Source: Chromatiales bacterium (GTDB lineage: Bacteria; Pseudomonadota; Gammaproteobacteria; Chromatiales; Chromatiaceae). From it: DNA of 8,281 nucleotides. The position numbers were made by a program, and so were the translations under genes. The notes below the pieces were generated by a model. The model was not told the origin of the DNA. It made no database searches and was given only the letters and a program-made list of their open reading frames with translations. Positions 5,669-8,281 of the stretch are shown here, one piece after another (positions within the stretch are counted from its first letter, which is position 1; each line of letters begins with the position of its first letter). Where the stretch lies: assembly GCA_022360595.1 (NCBI GenBank), contig JAKSCN010000104.1:1-8281 (forward strand), in the 5' to 3' direction.

Positions 5669-8185
5669 GTGCCAGGAATAACACGGATCCTGCCCCTTGC
5701 CATCAGCGGGCTAATTATCGCCCCCACCTCGCAAGCGGCCCCATTGTGGCAGTGCCATACTGGCGCTAATGGTGAGTGGGAGTGTCGGCCCGACGACCAG
5801 CAAACCTCCTCCCCGGTCTCCCAGCAGCAACCTAATAGCGTCACACCAACGACCCGCGCAGAGTTAGCAGCCCAGCCGGCACCGGCAACCGACCACGCCA
5901 CGCCACAACCAATGCCTGCTAAACGTGACATGGTTGAAACGCCTGAACCGATCAAGCCAACCAGTGCATCTGCCACCGAACCAAACAGTATTCCACTGGC
6001 CACCGTAGCGCCACAAAGCGTGATACCGCTGTTGGACGCAGGAATCGATTGGGCCCAATGCCCAGGCGGTCAGCCTCTGCAACAGCCGCCCATTCCGCTG
6101 GCCCGCCCCGGCACACTGGAGGTGAATGCTGACGGCGCCGAACTGTCCCGTCAGGACAATATCGCTATATTCAGCGGTACGGTGGAGATCGTGAGCGACA
6201 GTGAGCGGATGATGGCCAACCGGGTGGTCTATGATCAACAGGCCCAGACCATCGATGCCGAACAGGGGGTCTACTTCGAGCAGCAAGGCCTGCGCCTGGC
6301 GGCCGAACGTGTCCACTACGCCCTGGAGGAGAAACAGGGGCACGCAGAGCAGGTTGAATATCGGCTGCTCAGCCGTTCCGCACGCGGCAGCGCCGAAACC
6401 TTTCAGCTTGTCAGCAGCGAAAAGGCCGATCTAACCCAGGTCAGCTACACCACCTGCCCCCCCGGCAACCAAGATTGGCTGTTAGCGGCCGGTGAAATGC
6501 ATCTGGACCAGAAAGAGGGACGCGGCACCGCTCGAGACATCACGCTGCGTTTCAAAAACATGCCCGTCCTCTATCTGCCCTATGTCAGCTTCCCAATCGA
6601 TGATCGCCGCAAGTCGGGTTTTTTGATTCCGCAAGTGGGTGTTACACGCAGGACTGGCGTCGATATCTCAGCGCCCTACTACCTCAACCTGGCGCCCAAC
6701 TACGATGCCACACTCATCCCCCGTCTGATGAGCAAACGCGGCCTGATGCTGGGCACCGAGTTCCGCTATCTGCTACCCCAACACCATGGAGAGGTGCAAG
6801 CCGAATGGCTACCCAACGACCGGGAGCACGAGCAGAGCGGTGATCGCAGCCGTGGCGCCGCCAAGTTTATCGCTCAGGGCACCCCCTGGCAGCGTTGGCG
6901 TTACGATATCAACGCCAATTACGTCTCCGACGACGACTATCTGGATGATCTCGGCGCCAGCCTGGCCGCCACCAGCAACAAGCATCTTGAGCGCCGCGCC
7001 GACCTGATCTATCAGGGCGTTGACTGGAGCCTGCTCGGCCGAGTCCAGAAATTCCAGACCATTGACGACACCATCCTGGCGGCAGACAGACCTTACAGCC
7101 GCCTGCCGCAAATCCTGTTTAATCTCGATAAGCCGGATCAGGCTCTGGGGTTGGATTACCAGCTCCACGCTGAATACGTCTATTTCGACAAAGATGACGA
7201 TGTAACCGGCAGTCGCTTTGACATCAAGCCCAGCATCGGCCTGCCGCTGCGCAGAAGCTGGGGCTTTCTGACACCGAAGTTAAGCGCCCGTCATACGGTT
7301 TATGACCTGCAGGACCAAACCGCTGGCAGCGACGACTCTCCGACACGCACCACGATGACTTTCAGCCTCGACAGCGGGCTCTTCTATGAGCGTCAGGCCA
7401 ACTGGCTGGGCAACGCCATCACCCAGACCCTGGAACCACGCCTGTTCTATCTCTACACGCCAGAGGAGAATCAGGATGAGTTGCCCATCTTCGACTCCGC
7501 CGAGTTCGATTTCACCTTTGCCAGCCTGTTCCGGGACAACCGCTTCAGCGGCGCCGACCGAATTGGTGACGCCAACCAGTTGACCGCCGCGTTGACCACT
7601 CGCAGTCTCAGCGAAGCGACCGGTGAGGAGCTGTTTCGCGCCTCTCTGGGCCAGATTTTCTTCTTTTCCGACCGCGAAGTGCAGCTCGACAGCACCCAAC
7701 CGGTGGAAGAGAGCAGCTCCTCTGTCATCGCTGAAGTCGCGGCCCGCTTAGGGGCCAACTGGAAAGGCCGCGCGGGCATACTCTGGGATCCCCATAACGA
7801 TAACGAAAAGCGCCGAAAGAGCAGTATCTCTGTGCATTACAACGATAACCATGAGCGTATACTCAACTTGGCCTATCGCCACACCGAAGAGCTGCTGGAG
7901 CAGACCGACCTGTCGGTGCGCTGGCCCCTCAGCAGCAATCTGCACGGCGTTGCCCGATGGAACTATTCACTATTACACGATCAAACACTGGAGAGATTCG
8001 TCGGCATCGAGTATGAGAGCTGTTGCTGGAACACCCGCCTGATCGCACGTGAGCATCGCACCAGCGGTAGTGACAGCAAGTCCTCCTCCATCTTCCTGCA
8101 GTTGGAGTTGAAGGGGTTGACCAGTATTGGTGATAGAATTGACAGTTTTCTAGAGCGTGGCATTCTCGGCTATTCCACAGACTGA
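5669..8185 (+). CDS. lptD: LPS-assembly protein LptD (outer-membrane LPS translocon)
   Basis: LptD is the outer-membrane beta-barrel that, plugged by lipoprotein LptE, receives lipopolysaccharide from the LptA bridge and inserts it in the outer leaflet. From GTG 5669 the product is 838 aa; an in-frame GTG at 5600 would add 23 residues. I chose 5669 because it yields a compact signal peptide (Arg6, hydrophobic LPLAISGLII, cleavage after SQA at 23) and has AGAGA six bases upstream, whereas 5600 has no ribosome binding site and precedes a TATAAT box. After the signal come WQC and WEC (Cys29, Cys39), then a Pro/Thr/Gln-rich linker to about 125. Cys131, followed by VNADGA, aligns with E. coli Cys31. 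The periplasmic beta-taco occupies about 147-280 and includes TTCPPGN (Cys263, equivalent to E. coli Cys173). The barrel starts near DDRRKSGFLIP (311-321), with LAPNYDATLIP (341-351), and carries the CysCys pair 785-786 (E. coli 724-725) needed for disulfide-checked assembly. The C-terminus is complete. Probable surA follows 19 bases later. Confidence 0.97.
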   Translation: MPGITRILPLAISGLIIAPTSQAAPLWQCHTGANGEWECRPDDQQTSSPVSQQQPNSVTPTTRAELAAQPAPATDHATPQPMPAKRDMVETPEPIKPTSASATEPNSIPLATVAPQSVIPLLDAGIDWAQCPGGQPLQQPPIPLARPGTLEVNADGAELSRQDNIAIFSGTVEIVSDSERMMANRVVYDQQAQTIDAEQGVYFEQQGLRLAAERVHYALEEKQGHAEQVEYRLLSRSARGSAETFQLVSSEKADLTQVSYTTCPPGNQDWLLAAGEMHLDQKEGRGTARDITLRFKNMPVLYLPYVSFPIDDRRKSGFLIPQVGVTRRTGVDISAPYYLNLAPNYDATLIPRLMSKRGLMLGTEFRYLLPQHHGEVQAEWLPNDREHEQSGDRSRGAAKFIAQGTPWQRWRYDINANYVSDDDYLDDLGASLAATSNKHLERRADLIYQGVDWSLLGRVQKFQTIDDTILAADRPYSRLPQILFNLDKPDQALGLDYQLHAEYVYFDKDDDVTGSRFDIKPSIGLPLRRSWGFLTPKLSARHTVYDLQDQTAGSDDSPTRTTMTFSLDSGLFYERQANWLGNAITQTLEPRLFYLYTPEENQDELPIFDSAEFDFTFASLFRDNRFSGADRIGDANQLTAALTTRSLSEATGEELFRASLGQIFFFSDREVQLDSTQPVEESSSSVIAEVAARLGANWKGRAGILWDPHNDNEKRRKSSISVHYNDNHERILNLAYRHTEELLEQTDLSVRWPLSSNLHGVARWNYSLLHDQTLERFVGIEYESCCWNTRLIAREHRTSGSDSKSSSIFLQLELKGLTSIGDRIDSFLERGILGYSTD

Positions 8186-8204
8186 GCAGGCAAGCAAGAC
8201 AGAG

Positions 8205-8281
8205 ATGATCAGAAAATACCCTAAAGCAATGCGTAACCTACTTTTCGGATTGATCGGCCTTCTGGCGATAGAGTGCCATGC
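8205..8281 (+). CDS. surA: Start of a secreted protein, probably chaperone SurA (truncated by window end)
   Basis: Only about 25 codons are visible. They encode a basic N-terminus (MIRKYPKAMRN) and a hydrophobic stretch (LLFGLIGLLAIE) ending in CHA, which looks like a Sec signal peptide. The Glu before Cys breaks the lipobox rule, so a lipoprotein is unlikely. The gene starts 19 bases after the lptD stop, in the same direction. In gammaproteobacteria lptD is normally followed by surA, pdxA and ksgA, so the SurA call rests mainly on gene order. SurA is a periplasmic peptidyl-prolyl isomerase and chaperone that helps fold outer-membrane proteins, LptD among them. ATG 8205 is used here; ATG 8229 is also in frame and would give a shorter signal peptide, and neither has a strong ribosome binding site. 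No catalytic domain is visible. Confidence 0.7.
   Translation, partial: MIRKYPKAMRNLLFGLIGLLAIECH

Noticed and set aside
8260..8281. Possible lipoprotein signal at the end of the window (LLAIEC)
   Set aside because: A Glu precedes the Cys where a lipobox needs Gly, Ala or Ser, so ordinary signal peptidase I cleavage is more likely.
1..8281. Mobile elements, CRISPR arrays, tRNA or rRNA genes, riboswitches
   Set aside because: All stretches are accounted for by housekeeping genes or short gaps; no terminal inverted repeats, regularly spaced repeats, clover-leaf sequences or known riboswitch cores were seen.

Overview
The window reads as an ordinary chromosomal segment of a gammaproteobacterium, with base composition by eye in the middle to high 50s % GC. 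The main clues are dusB immediately before and overlapping fis, fis next to purH and purD, and an aminoglycoside-kinase-like gene (amgK) divergent from lptD with surA after it. The same blocks occur in Pseudomonas and in many purple-sulfur or sulfur-oxidising gammaproteobacteria. Placement near the Chromatiales is only an impression from protein style. No mobile element, phage gene, CRISPR array, tRNA or rRNA was seen, and I found no undescribed system.

Layout: (1) 1-962, dusB, lacking only about its first nine codons at the window edge; (2) 959-1255, fis, sharing an ATGA overlap with dusB; (3) 1329-2888, purH, after a 73-base gap holding a GC-rich hairpin; (4) 2889-3091, a 203-base gap with two terminator-like hairpins; (5) 3092-4396, purD; (6) 4397-4452, a short convergent gap filled by a strong hairpin; (7) 4453-5451 on the minus strand, amgK; (8) 5452-5668, a divergent control region with two short direct repeats and a perfect TATAAT; (9) 5669-8185, lptD; (10) 8205-8281, the beginning of the next gene, very probably surA.

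How the genes work together: dusB and fis are one translation-coupled unit (tRNA dihydrouridylation and a nucleoid protein). purH and purD encode the last two steps and the second step of de novo purine synthesis, and their separation by hairpins suggests purD is partly or wholly expressed on its own. amgK phosphorylates cell-wall amino sugars during peptidoglycan recycling. lptD inserts lipopolysaccharide into the outer leaflet, and SurA is the periplasmic chaperone that helps LptD fold, so the right half of the window is an envelope-assembly locus.

The points most worth a second look are an abrupt change in codon composition inside dusB near base 700, the absence of murU next to amgK, the choice of the lptD start codon, and the paired hairpins between purH and purD.
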